The notes under the pieces were generated by a model. The model did not search any database. It was given only the letters and a program-made list of their open reading frames with translations, and was not told the DNA's origin. The position numbers and the translations under genes are program-made. From positions 23,928,452-23,992,451 of the forward strand of contig JAJKFL010000031.1 of the NCBI GenBank assembly GCA_021186555.1: a stretch of 64,000 nt of DNA, written 5' to 3'. Origin of the DNA: Reticulitermes speratus (taxonomy: Eukaryota > Arthropoda > Insecta > Blattodea > Rhinotermitidae). This document shows positions 40,507 to 52,649 of this stretch, piece by piece (positions within the stretch are counted from its first letter, which is position 1; each line of letters opens with the position of its first letter).

Positions 40507-41852
40507 GTGGGAGGTACGTGGTTGAAATGAATGGGTCTACAAAATAGTGGGAAGTACATGGTTGAAATGAATGGCGTCTACAAAATAGTGGAAGGTACAT
40601 GGTTGAAATGAATGGCGTCTACAAAATAGTGGGAAGTACATGGTTGAAATGAATGGCGTCTACAAAATAGTGGAAAGGTACATGGTTGAAATGAATGGCG
40701 TCTACAAAATAGTGGAAGGTACATGTTGAAATGAATGGCGTCTACAAAATATGGAAGTACATGGTTGAAATGAATGGCGTCTACAAATAGTGGAAGGTAC
40801 ATGGTTGAAATGAATGGCGTCTAAAAAATAGTGGGAAGTACATGGTTGAAATGAATGGCGTCTACAAAATAGTGGAAGGTACATGGTTGAAATAATGGCG
40901 TCTACAAAATAGTGGAAGTACATGGTTGAAATGAATGGCGTCTACAAAATAGTGGAAGGTACATGGTTGAAATGAATGGCGTCTACAAAATAGTGGAAGG
41001 TACATGGTTGAAATGAATGGCGTCTACAAAATAGTGGGAAGTACATGGTTGAAATGAATGGCGTCTACAAAATAGTGGAAGGTACATGGTTGAAATGAAT
41101 GGCGTCTACAAAATAGTGGGAAGTACATGGTTGAAATGAATGGCGTCTACAAAATAGTGGAAGGTACATGGTTGAAATGAATGGCGTCTACAAAATAGTG
41201 GGAGGTACATGGTTGAAATAAATGGCGTCTACAAAATAGTGGGAAGTACATGGTTGAAATGAATGGCGTCTACAAAATAGTGGAAGGTACATGGTTGAAA
41301 TGAATGGCGTCTACAAAATAGTGGGAGGTACATGGTTGAAATGAATGGCGTCTACAAAATAGTGGGAAGTACATGGTTGAAATGAATGGCGTCTACAAAA
41401 TAGTGGAAGGTACATGGTTGAAATTAATGGCGTCTACAAAATAGTGGGAAGTACATGGTTGAAATGAATGGCGTCTACAAAATAGTGGGAAGTACATGGT
41501 TGAAATGAATGGCGTCTACAAAATAGTGGGAAGTACATGGTTGAAATGAATGGCGTCTACAAAATAGTGGAAGGTACATGGTTGAAATGAATGGCGTCTA
41601 CAAAATAGTGGGAGGTACATGGTTGAAATGAATGGCGTCTACAAAATAGTGGGAAGTACATGGTTGAAATGAATGGCGTCTACAAAATAGTGGAAGGTAC
41701 ATGGTTGAAATGAATGGCGTCTACAAAATAGTGGGAAGTACATGGTTGAAATGAATGGCGTCTACAAAATAGTGGGAAGTACATGGTTGAAATGAATGGC
41801 GTCTACAAAATAGTGGGAGGTACATGGTTGAAATGAATGGCGTCTACAAAAT
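40507..41852 (+). repeat. 41-bp minisatellite, about 33 units
   Basis: Unit GTGGGAAGTACATGGTTGAA + ATGAATGGCGTCTACAAAATA. Three versions of the first ten bases recur: GTGGGAGGTA (A), GTGGGAAGTA (B) and GTGGAAGGTA (C). The runs 18-20, 21-23 and 28-30 read A-B-C, and elsewhere B and C alternate. Units 5-11 hold most of the one-base deletions. As 41 is not a multiple of 3, the minus-strand frames are artefacts. Confidence 0.98.
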
Positions 41853-41914
41853 TCTGGTTAGACATCTAAGGAAGGGACCGCTTTTTATGCGTAGGTACAT
41901 GTGATGATCTGGAG

Positions 41915-42075
41915 CAGGAGCCCACAAGTTTTCGGAAAAATCTATAAGCCATTTCAAAATTCTACACACCACCAAAAGGGTGACATAAAGCAACTTCCAT
42001 ACCGAGCATCCGTAGATATAAGGCGCCACCGTACAAAATTCAGTCGTCCGGGCGTCCATGGTTTGTACACCCCTG
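41915..42075 (+). mobile_element. hAT-like MITE, best copy
   Basis: Ends CAGGAGCCCACAAG and TTTGTACACCCCTG are inverted relatives. Flanking octamers ATCTGGAG (41907-41914) and CTCTGGAC (42076-42083) agree at six of eight positions, consistent with an 8-bp duplication. No coding capacity (161 bp). Confidence 0.65.
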
Positions 42076-42461
42076 CTCTGGACAGGCTTCAGTTATGATA
42101 CGAGGACGGGGTACAGTGTTTTGGTTTTGTGAACACGTTGTTGAAAATTGTTGTTCTGGTTGAATAACTGTGAACTTGTAAAGCAAGATCCTTCATCATA
42201 AAATTAGCTTAGCAGAGGAGTAATTCAGTCTTGCATCTTCCTGGCAGGCAGTCTGTTTAATGGTAGACATGTGTGCATAAGCACAGGTCGATGTAGCAGT
42301 AACCATATAAAGGGGGGTTATCCTCTTTGAATCTTAGCCTCGACACCGCCTATAGTTACTCTCATGTTTCGTGGTTCTCCCCTGTTCAGGTGTATGCCGG
42401 CATATTGCCGTAAAATACGCCACGGCGGACCATATGTACCATATCATCAGACAAATAGCGT

Positions 42462-42550
42462 AGACCGGGATAGCGCAGTCCGTACAGCGACTACTCTGCG
42501 GGCTGTGCGATCGGGGGTTGTGTGGTTTCCAGAACGATACCGCAATACAT
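42462..42550 (+). mobile_element. SINE-C head fragment
   Basis: GACCGGGATAGCGCAGTCCG matches the SINE-C A-box region. The B-box region (GGGGGTTGTGTGG) is eroded and the body is absent. Confidence 0.55.
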
Positions 42551-43524
42551 GACTACTTGCTTCCCCCTCTATTCCGATTCAACATTTACAATTATCCTAC
42601 ATCATACGATAACCGAATAAATGACAATACACAACACAGCATGAATGCAAGCAGAAAACAATCGTGTTATAAATTCTGCAGTAGGTTGAACGAGGTTTAA
42701 CAAAATACAGGCAGTATCAGCTTAGATCAACTGCGTCAACCGCCATGTGTGACGGATACACGTCAAACCAACAAGTAATCAAATTACAAGAGTTTCTCCA
42801 TACAGATATTTATATGGAGATTGTAATTCATTATGTATGTTGTCCACAAACTCCAGTAGCCATGCGGTTTTGGTGTCAAGGAAGCGGACTGACGAGCACC
42901 GTATATTAGATAGGCGCTCTCCGGGCTTGTCCCTTGGGTAATAAACCTAACTACAAAGTCCAACCGCATCTCATGCCACAACGTTCCGCGTGGTGCGCGT
43001 TCGAACGTACAGACACGAAATATATCCATTTTTCCCTTGTTACTCTTTACATGTATTAAGTCACGAATATTAAGGACGTTACAGCGTAGCTTGCAATAAC
43101 GAGAGATGCACTGAAAATAAGTTTAGAATGTATGTATTTTAGGTTCTTTATTTTCAGCTTTAGTATATACAGTTTAAATTCAATTGTACTACAATACCAC
43201 TACTTTTTGACGTAGTTCCCGCTAAACTGAGGAATTTACCACATTGTGGGACGGGCTTTTCTGTTCCGTGTTTATCAGTCCGTTTCGAGTATTATCTGTT
43301 AGAGTGTCTCGTCTGTTTTCACGTCGCTATTTTCTTTAATTCTGTGGCGGCCAAGACTTTTGCTTCAGTGATGGAAACAGATTAAAATCGCTGGTGACGA
43401 ATTCCCCTCATATAACCACAGTAAGTGTAGGTTTTATGTTATTCATACCGTGCATTGTCACTATCAAACACACAATACTCAACCGACAAATGCGCTTCTT
43501 ATTTATTTATTTTTTTTTATCCAT

Positions 43525-43616
43525 GATAAGTCGGTCCCTGTCACCATGATTAGTCGGTCCCTGTCACCACGATAAGTCGGTCCCTGTCACCATGATTAGT
43601 CGGTCCCTGTCACCAC
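43525..43616 (+). repeat. 23-bp tandem repeat, four units
   Basis: GATAAGTCGGTCCCTGTCAC-CAT and GATTAGTCGGTCCCTGTCAC-CAC alternate twice (a 46-bp higher-order unit). The last unit overlaps the 5' end of the LINE-F-derived element. Confidence 0.95.
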
Positions 43617-43948
43617 GGCATGGCGCGTCCTCGGGTTGCGGATGGAGGAACGGCCTCCAAATATGGAGGGTAGCTGCGAATATTCAGTCGCGGACAGCCG
43701 ACAAGGTGTGGTCCTCCAGCTTGGGGGTTGGGCGAGGTGCTAACAACTCCTCACCGTAAAAAATTACCATGTTACGAAACACCATACAGAGCCTCGGACC
43801 TGGACTGATTCTTTGGTACGACTTATTCTTGTGAGTGCGGTAATGAACCTTCGGGTTCCATAAAATGCGGGGAATTTCTTGACTAGCTGACGACCTGTTA
43901 GCTTCTCAAGAAGGACTTGCTCCATGGAGTTAGTTAATTATTTTTTAG
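43604..43948 (+). mobile_element. LINE-F-derived short element (5'UTR + 3' end), best copy
   Basis: 5'UTR part: CCTCGGGTTGCGGATGGAGG, GGTGTGGTCCTCCAGCTTGG, GGCGAGGTGCTAACAACTCC, ending near TGGACTGATTCTTTGGTACG. It joins directly to GTGAGTGCGGTAATGAACCT, CTTGACTAGCTGACGACCTG and TTGCTCCATGGAGTTAGTTA. The coding region is missing. The four 23-bp units precede it. Confidence 0.85.
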
Positions 43949-43964
43949 ATATTATATATTACAA

Positions 43965-44040
43965 TCTCTGTAAGCTAGTGCAACATGTTTCGATCCCCTC
44001 CTGGGATCATCATCAGGGACTTTTGTGACGGTATGAATTA
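43965..44040 (+). mobile_element. Fold-back type arm with GTTTCGA core
   Basis: CTAGTGCAACATGTTTCGATC followed by CCTGGGATCATCATCAGGG. A possible inverted partner lies near 44415-44440 (AAGCTGAAACGTGTTGCTGG) but is weak. Confidence 0.5.
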
Positions 44041-44734
44041 CATAAAAAACGAACAATATAATAACATGTTAAAACTGTAAAATGTATAGGAGATGGTTAA
44101 ATTGTAGGCGATCTTTCGTGGTGTAGGTTCTTTAATTTACGAAATTATAACAGCACTCAGATTGGTACTTTACATTAAAATGGTATTTCTGCCAAATATA
44201 GAGGACATTTTATGAGCACTAGAACGTGGAGTCCTGCCATACCTGTAATGTAATTTAATTGTAATTAAATAAATATTTGAAACTTGGAACGGTTTAATTT
44301 GCAATAAAATTCAAAACTTCATAAGCTAAGTTCTATGAATAATGATAGGACAGCGTCCTTCAGTCTTAAAACTTAACTTTTTTTATTTACCAGTTTAGTG
44401 TGAAGGTGAATAATTAAAGCTGAAACGTGTTGCTGGACGTAATGTGACAAATTATTTATTAGTAGTAATAGACGTCGTATTGGCGGTGTAAGTAGTGTAT
44501 GTTACTTACCAAACCACTGAACTTGTAGTAGCTGAGTAACGAATCTTCTCACCTTCTTACGTAATCACGTGAATCCGCTCGAAGTTTAGCATTCTTGTGT
44601 ATTCTCCTCTATAACTCTGTTACACAGTATTACTGAACAGCGTTTATGTTGTGCATTCATTTACCCTATTGTATTCATCAAAATTTCACGTATTATAATT
44701 AAGCCTGTTTACCTTGTTCCTAAAACATAGGCCG

Positions 44735-45215
44735 ACTTGGTGAGCCACGTTAATGGAGCGCAGTTTGAGAGGGTTCGAGGATAGGGTGCTGAGGAATGTA
44801 TTTGGGTCTAAGGGGAAGTAACAGGAGATTGCATGAAATTGCGCAATGAGGGGCTTCATGATTTGCACACGTCACCAGCTACTATTAGGGTGATTACATC
44901 AGGAGGATGAGATGGGCGGGGCGTGTAGCACTGATGACGGAGAAGAGAAATGCGCATAGGGTTTGGTAGGGAAGCCTAAAGGAAGAAACACTTGCCAGAC
45001 CTAGGCGTAGATGGAAATTATAATAAATTGATCTTAAGACATATAAGAGCACGTGGAATGGATTTATCTGGCTCAGGGTACAGACAATTGACCGGTTGTG
45101 AACACGGTAATAAACCTTCAGGTCCCACAAAATGTGGGGAATTTCTTCAATAGCTGGGCAACTGTTAGCCTCTTAGGGAAGAATCTGCTTCATGGAGTTA
45201 GATACTTAGTTACAC
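44735..45215 (+). mobile_element. LINE-F 3' region, longest remnant
   Basis: Scattered frames recover the tail order LRGFEDRVLRNVFGSKGK, then a basic GKP/RRW segment at 44970-45020, then DLAQ near 45070, VINLQVPQNVGNFFNSW (45105-45156) and the GAATCTGCTTCATGGAGTTA end. Many stops and shifts. Confidence 0.85.
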
Positions 45216-45797
45216 TCGTGACAACGTGCTTTGTCGTGGTATACAGGCTAATTTACAATATTGTAAATACTTTATTTGAAAAATGGATCCATTTTTAATA
45301 AGTTTTCAAACTATTATAGGCTAGTATCTTCATTACCAAATTATCATAATCATCATCAGCAACATCTTATTATTATTTATTATAATCATAACCATTATCA
45401 ATTTTGCCTCTTCCGCTGGTCTCCCCATCTTTATTTTGGCCATCCAATAACCTTTTGCCTCAGTATACTGTATTCTGATATCCGTAACTTTTATGATTGT
45501 AATTCTATCTGCTATCCCTTTTTGGTATAAAGTTTCCTAAATACATTTAGACACGTCTTTTATAATTTTATTGTGTACAATTATTTTTGCTGGTTGCAAT
45601 TTATTGCTCCAATTTCTATGGGTTTAATTATAGAAGTAAAGATTTTCGATAATATTTGTTTTTAATAATGGCTATTTGGCGGCGCATAATTTTAAATTTC
45701 TCTCTTGATTCACCTAGAAAAATTTGATTATCTTCACCTCGTAAATAACAACATGAACACTCGGCTTCAGTTCTCGACGGATGATGTAAAATATTAG

Positions 45798-46050
45798 GAG
45801 CCGGGGTAGTCGGTATAGAGATTAGGCTACGGGTTGGATGATCCGGGGTTCGAATCCCGTGAGGGGAAAGAGGTTTTATATTCTGTAGTTTGTCCAGACC
45901 GGCTCTGCGGCACACCCTGCCTTACTGAATGGGTACTGGGGGTACTCATTCGGGGTGATGAGGCGGGGCCTAAAGTTAACCACTATCCTCCACCCTAGTG
46001 AGGAGAATGAATGGAGCTAGTCGTCCAGTCCCCCTGTATGCCTTCAAACT
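45798..46050 (+). mobile_element. SINE-C
   Basis: GAGCCGGGGTAGTCGG head, GGGGTTCGAATCCCGTGAGG B box, GTCCAGACCGGCTCTGCGG, TGAATGGGTACTGG, CCCCCTGTATGCCTTCAAAC. Confidence 0.88.
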
Positions 46051-46653
46051 TTATTTTCATTAATATTCTCAAACAGAGAAGCTCTTAGGAGGGGAGAATT
46101 CATCAATGTATCTTAAAATAGATTTCTTGTTTATAACAAGGAAACAGGTATCAGCTAGCTGTGTTGGCACAGGATGAGATTCTGCATGGCATCAGACCTG
46201 GCTTCCTGTTCTAGCTGCTAACAAAGGCAATTAACAGAACGTCAGGCTAGCCTTTATCTGATGGATAGTTATTATCAAAACAGCCGAGTCTCCCATTACT
46301 CTATCACAGGGTACTAAATTGCATCTGAAAGACATATGGCAGTGGTATTAATTTAGAGCCACTGCGGTATCAGATTCGGTGATATTGAACGCCTGAGATA
46401 TTTGAATTTAGTCGCGTCTGTGACGTACACAAGCATTTACAGCGATCAGCTCTATCTAGTACGAATGTCCGTGACTTAGTCTAAGTCCAAGATTTATGTT
46501 TTAGACATTAAGTATACGAATGCGGAGGAGAAGTCGACCTTTAGACATTCATTAGAACGCCGACTTGTCATTATCATTCGTCTTGTAACTAATCATTCCG
46601 TTTTGGGTTGCGAATATCTAGAGAGCCAATTTTATACGATAGTGATATCACCA

Positions 46654-47062
46654 GCCGATCCCAGTGGCCGTGCGGTCTACGGCGTGGGTCTGCGGCCGCC
46701 CGCTTACTGGGATTGTGGGTTCGAATCCCGCCGGGGCATGGATGTTTGTGTTGTGTTTGTTGTATAAGGACTAGTATGGAACATAAGTGACATGAAGAAG
46801 GACGGAAGGATTTAAAAGTACAAAATGGATCAAAGGAAAAGAAACGGGACAGAAAAAAAAATCCCACCGGGGGCATGGATGTCTGTCTCTTGTGCGTGTT
46901 GTGTGTTGTTGTCAGGTAGAGGCCTCTGCGACGAGCGATCCCTCGTCCAGAGGAGTCCTACCGACTGTGGTGTGTCTAAAGTTGTGATAAAAAGGAATTA
47001 CAAACCTCGACACTGAAACAAGAAACCGGAGTAGGTAGAAGAGGACGACTAAAAAAGAAAAA
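46654..47062 (+). mobile_element. Composite SINE: B2 monomer + A-run + B1 tail
   Basis: One duplication, AGTGATATCACCA (46641-46653 and 47063-47075), encloses the whole 409-bp unit. B2 (head, GGTTCGAATCCC, body with AAGTGACATGAAGAAGGACG) ends in A10 at about 46860. The B1 tail starts at 46861 with ATCCCACCGGGGGCATGG and runs through GTCAGGTAGAGGCCTCTGCG to a diverged A-rich end. Same architecture and junction as 20520-20924. Confidence 0.92.
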
Positions 47063-47397
47063 AGTGATATCACCAACGCAGCCTAACAAAATGTGGAACC
47101 ATATAAAAAAGTGGTCTATTTACTGACAGTTGGTTTTAAACTTGGCATCACGTGCTCACTGACGATGTTGGGCTGGCACAGACACATGTAACATTCAAAT
47201 GTGAATAGCAGTGTGCATTTAGTTGGTACAATAAATTGACTACATTAACCAGAAAAATGCACGGAATGAAACGAGCTTAAAATAGAAGGATTTCGGTTGT
47301 TCAGAAGAGTTGGACTGCTTATTAAAACTTTTTCTCTTTACACTTTTATGTAATTCACAAGTATACAGATTTTTAATTATTTTAGTTATACATGTAT

Positions 47398-47646
47398 TTT
47401 TTTTCCTATGGCTCAACAGCTCCTAGGGGGCCTAGGCCTCCTCATTTTTCGAGTCTTCGTGATCACACTCAGACACACCACATACGGTAGGACTCCTCTG
47501 GACGAGTGATCAGCCCTGACAACACACAACCCTCACAAGCGACACACATCCATGCCCTCGGTGGGATTCGAACCCGCAATCCCAGCAAGCGAGCGGCCGT
47601 AGACACACGCCTTAGACCGCGCGGCCACTGGGATCGGCAGTTATAC
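47398..47646 (-). mobile_element. SINE-B1 with target-site duplication
   Basis: TTATACATGTAT flanks both sides (47386-47397 and 47647-47658), with eight extra bases (AGTTATAC) beyond the head. The body has lost the CGCAGAGACCTCTAC block. Confidence 0.88.
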
Positions 47647-48624
47647 TTATACATGTATACGATTACGATTATTAATTTAGTAATTCGCGTACATTTTCAG
47701 CATTGTGAGATTAGGATAGTAGTTTGTGAAAAAAACATATATTTATACTTTACATGAAATGATTGCTTATATGTATATTTTACTGTTATATGGCCTGGTA
47801 AAGCCGGCCATATTATTATTTCCTTTTAATTATGTCTGTTCAGTACTTCCATTTTATCTTTTCTTATCTCTTTACTTTCTTTTTGCCTTCATTCCTTTTC
47901 TGGAAGGTTCTGGCCCTCTTCGCATCCGAATTCACCTGCGACAGTCGTATTACAAATACAGGATTTAGATTTAGTTTTCAAAATATCAAGCAAACGCTCA
48001 AATAAACAACTAAACTCAGTCCATTGATACAGATTAAATTTATATTGAAATACTGTTTTCAATGTTTCTCCCTTTGTGTGTATTGAATCTTGTGTATGGA
48101 AGTTTTAATTCAGTGCCAGCCTGGGAAGCAGTGTGTCTGTCAACTTGCAGCAAGTAGAATACACGAAGTGCAAGTAATGTTATGTGCTAAACAGCATCTC
48201 ATTGGGACTTGGGAGCCATTTTGTATGTGGAGTGATGCAGAGAGGTTAAGTGAAACTTTGATGCCGGTGACGAGATGTGGGGTACCCATCCGATTGAATA
48301 TGCATGGACTTAGGTCTCCAGAGATCTGGCACTTAGAGAGATATTCCACAGTAGGAGCAGATAGGGCATTTATTCGGCGCAGTCCCTGACTGAAAAAGAG
48401 AACTAACCCAGAAGGTAATCACTTAATCTGGTAAATAATATGCTAGGCGGTGACACTATGTTTTTGCCTCGTTTTGGTTTGTTGCGTGCTCCAGATCTTA
48501 AGATTTATAGTGTCCGTGGCTACGTATTACAATAATCTCACTTTTTATCGCTGAAAAATACTGCAAGGAGCTATTAAAGTATTTAGATATAATAAGTAAG
48601 TTAGTTAGTTAGTTTAAGTAAGAC

Positions 48625-48827
48625 GGGCTCCAGTGGCTGCGCGGTCTAAGGCGTGGGTCTGCGGCCGCTCGCTTGCTGGGATTGTGGGTACGAATCCCGC
48701 CGGGTGCATGGATGTCTGCGACGGGCTGGTCCCTCGACCAGAGGAGTCCTACCGAGTGTGATCGTGAAGCCTCGAAAAAATGAGGCGGCCTAGGCCCCCA
48801 AGGGGCTGTCGAGCCATTGGAAGAAAC
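48625..48827 (+). mobile_element. SINE-B1 with internal deletion
   Basis: The head starts GGGCTCCAGTGGCTGCGC and the B box GGGTACGAATCCC is mutated. The block between GGATGTCTG and CGACGGGCTGG (about 40 bases) is missing. Possible imperfect duplication AAGACGGGCT / AAGATGGGCT. Confidence 0.88.
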
Positions 48828-51799
48828 AAAAGATGGGCTAACGATTAATCTTAATGCAGAACATCCCCGTTGGTGTGTTTATCCAGTGTATACTTTATTA
48901 TTTTGTCAGTCACACTCAGCAAGCTGTACTATACACGATTTTATTTGGCAACTAGTTTCGGCTGAGTAAAGATTCCGTCACCAGGCCATTAACAAAATCT
49001 ATAAAAATGGAAACCCTGCTCTTAATTTCATGGGCGCAATTTAATTTGTTATGGTTTTTCCAAATATCTGAATTTTACACACTTTCAAGGCATTTGTATT
49101 GCTATATTGGCCTGCATTCTGTTCACGAAACATGTTTGTATAGCATTTAGTTGTCTCCGCATTTACTTCTAGAAGTATCTTGTTACTAGTGATGTTTAGA
49201 ACATTAGACTGCAAAAAACTAGGGCTTGTAAAGGAATTAACTGCTGATTATGCTAAACTCTGCACCATGCTTTCTAGACTGGCAAACAGCTGTTGCAAGG
49301 TTTGTTTCAAGCGGAACGGCCTGGTTCCATAAGTACAACATAACACACTTCTTATCATGGCAACACTTGAGTGTTCTATAGGAGTTAAGCAATCGAACTG
49401 GGTTTCAAAATTTCCGCCCCAGTTTGTTCAGTAAAATCTCATTAGATTTTCGCGTATCTTTGGTGACATTTTCAATCTTCTGCCTGTAGCGGCGCGCACA
49501 GCCTTTACTCTTCTTGTTTGCATTTTGAGCTCGAGTCGATGAGTTAAGTGCATTTGCGTGTCCGCACTGTCTCCCTCCACTGTGTATTGTCCCCAGATGC
49601 TTCTAGTGTTGCTCTTTGCAGGAAACTGTCAATAGACAAGTTGAGGGACAGCAATACATAACTTAGAAAACTTTTATTTCTAGAGATGAAAGAACAAGTT
49701 AGACACTGCATGTTACGAGTTATTGATTGCTTAATCATACAGAAGTTTGTAATTAAGCCACTTATTTTGAAAGCGGTGTAAGTCACCTTAAGTACAGAAA
49801 AACATATTTTTATTGCTATTCCATAAAAACTGAAAAAAAATATATATCTACTTAATATCACAAAAACATAAAAAACATATTCGTGGCTTTTAACAACGTT
49901 TTTTAGCAGACTGAAATGCAGAGCCAATATATTAAAGGAAATAGGCAGATTTTACCACTTACAAATTAAATGTCTCATATGTAAATTGAATCAGATGACC
50001 TCTGTATTTATCATGCAACTTGTTAGTTGTGTCGATGCCTTCAACTAAACAAGACATTCTGGGAATAATTGAACGCGCGTATTCTTACTCGGATAGCCCA
50101 GTGATGTTAACCAATTCAGTAAGAATAAAAACTTCGTAGAGTACTTAATACTGTGGGATTGGTTCATTTCTTTATCAGTGAAAAAATATGTAACAGCCTA
50201 TTTTCTAATCAGAAGGCACATGAGCCTTACTGTGATGTAGGCCTCTAATGTACCTTAAGGTCATTCTCTACCCTTCTTATGATTCGGAATTCACAGAGTC
50301 ATAATTCTACATTAAATAGTCATGTTGCCTCGATAAATAACTGAAAAATTTGAGCAACAAATTTTCTTGTGTTTAGAAACACTAGTTATCAAGTGGCGTT
50401 CTTTATATAACGAAAACCATTGTGTATTATATGTTTAAGATATTGCTATGAGGTATTTTAAAGGCTTTTCTTTACCCGAAGAAATTTCATTATATTTTAG
50501 TTAAAAAATAAGTTACGACGATTTGTAAATATTCATATTTTTACGACCATGTCAGTACCTCACACTAGAGGGAGAAAACTTATAAATATTTGTCTTACCT
50601 TACTTTACTTTGTTCTAGGCGAAGTAGTCAATATGCTATTTTGTGAGAGCTGCAAATAATATATGCTTAGATGCCTTTGTTTTAGTGTAAATTGGTATGT
50701 GTGCAATGGTTATGATACACATTATGTAATTACATGAAGGTTAGCTAACAGAACGCGGAAGCTGAGGATAAAGGCCCAATTTACTCCATCCAAATTCGGC
50801 AGACAAATACATCTGGCTTTCCCTTTCGATACACCTATTTAATCTGCTTGACTGACTAAATACACTTCACTCAAAATGACCGTTCCAACGCATTTAAATT
50901 CTGATACCAAAGACGAAATTCCTCATTTATCTCAAGATTTTCAACCGACGTTCTCGAGTTCAGTTTTTCAACATTCCGTCTTAAGAACATACCCCACTCC
51001 TTTGACGTATTCTATGCCACAATGTTACTGTCTTCATTTACTTTCTCTTTCTTTTTATTTCTGTTCGTATCCGCGCGCTGAAACCTTGGGTTCCTCCCTT
51101 CTTGATACGTCCTTCGGATAATCTTGGTTGGAATTTGAGTTTAATTGCGTTGAAGGCCGGTAATCCGCCTGTCAAGCGGGTCGGCTGGTGAAGCTGCCAA
51201 TCTTAAGCCTTCAACTTCATGAACAGGGAAAGCCCTACCTCATCTACCGTATCTACCAGATAGGACGAACGCAGTCTTCGACGTCTCTATCGCTGAGGAC
51301 TTTTATCCATAACTGGATAATGGCTTTTTCCAAGGGCACAAATCGGGCCGATGTGTGTTGAGGCTGCGTTTATCGACGTGTGTGTGTGGATTAGAAGCGT
51401 GTCAGCCTCAAGCTTTATGCGCGACTTCTTTTATTGACATTTCATGTCGAGATCCTTTGTGTTTTGCAAAATAGTAAGACTTCGACTAGGAGACGGCTCA
51501 TCAGCACGCAGAAGACTGCTGAGCGAAGGAAAGGACAGGAGTCTTACGAAGTGGCTCGTTGTGACTGTGCAGTCCAGTGCTGATACAGTCCCATGCAGAT
51601 GCACTGACTCTGTCATACCCTAACACCCAACGACTATCTCTAGTCAAAAATAAATTGACGATTAGGTGAAATTTTTTGTGTTCACTCTGTCTTATTGACC
51701 CTGTTTAAATATTTTATGAACAATTGTAATCTGGATGTTTTTACGTGTTTCTGAGAATGACCAGGCAAAAGGTTTGAAACGTGTCAGGCATTATATGCA
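48828..51799. other. About 3 kb, AT-rich, almost repeat-free
   Basis: Only a fold-back-like core (CAACTAGTTTCGGCTGAG ... CACCAGGCC, 48952-48990) and a similar motif near 51767 (reverse) stand out. The minus frame 49544-49927 is low-complexity hydrophobic sequence typical of AT-rich DNA. Confidence 0.45.
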
Positions 51800-52090
51800 T
51801 CGGAGTTGGTATAACGACTAGGCTGAGGGCTGGAAATTTTGGGATTTGAAATCCGGTAGGGGCAAGGCATTTTCTTTTCTCCAAAACGTCCGGTCCGGCT
51901 CTGGGACCAACTCACCCTCCTATTTATTGGGTACGGGTGTTTTTTTTCCGGAGGGGGGGGGGGAGTTGCTGGGGCGTGAATTTAACCATTCAATTCCACG
52001 TAGTGCAGAGGTTAAAAATGAGTGGATCTATACCTCTAGTCACCCTGTGTCTTCAAGACGTGGTCAGAGAAAACTTTACTTGTTATCTCA
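51800..52090 (+). mobile_element. SINE-C, diverged
   Basis: CGGAGTTGGTATAACGACTA head, GGGATTTGAAATCCGG B-box region, CCGGTCCGGCTCTGGGACC, TTATTGGGTACGGG, GTAGTGCAGAGGTTAAAAA and a G-run at 51954-51963. It supplies the first third of a chance 221-codon frame (51846-52511). Confidence 0.8.
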
Positions 52091-52649
52091 TATATGTACT
52101 CACGGTCTAGTCAGTATCTCTTTAGGAATCTTACCTTGGCCTGTGAGCATTTTTACACATTTTCTTATGTTAAGAGCCCGGATTGCTTTTCATTTTGCTC
52201 TTCGCGACTTGACGTGGCCTCGCACCAACCCAACCATCCATTTTGTGGACACCGTAGACCCTTTCAGATATTTTCTTTCATCTTCTGAAGAAAGAAACAA
52301 GAGAAGGGAGTTGTATGAGGGAGAAAGTATGAAAGAAGCAACAGCACACAAAAATCTTTTAAAGGTCTTTGACGGTACGTCATTTCACGACCCTAAAGTA
52401 GGTGGTGCTAATGTCGCTCCGGTCTCACAAGTTTGCACTTTCGCCATGTTTTTATTACGATTGTGGGAAATAATACAAAGTACGGCCCTGGTTTCACCTC
52501 TAATGGCATAACGTCAGTGTCAATTTTTGTGCACGTCGATCGGATTGTTCAGAACTTCAAATCAGGGCACACACTCACACACAAAAACGCATATATATGG
52601 GGCAATTCTTAATGACATGTCCGGCAAACCCAGACAGCATGAAATCTCA

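Noticed and set aside
40578-40923. Repetitive minus-strand frames (VDAIHFN-type repeats)
   Set aside because: Products of the 41-bp minisatellite; the frame shifts every unit and opens only where units carry deletions.
40507-41852. CRISPR-like regular repeat
   Set aside because: Units are contiguous with no spacers, and the genome is eukaryotic.
49544-49927. 127-codon hydrophobic minus-strand frame
   Set aside because: Low-complexity product of AT-rich sequence; no signal peptide or family pattern.
51150-51215. Short inverted repeat GTTGAAGGC / GCCTTCAAC as a regulatory hairpin
   Set aside because: Arms of only nine bases with a 50-base loop are expected by chance in 64 kb.
51846-52511. 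Longest open frame in the window (221 codons, plus)
   Set aside because: The first third is SINE-C sequence; the rest has no recognisable domain and no splice or start support.
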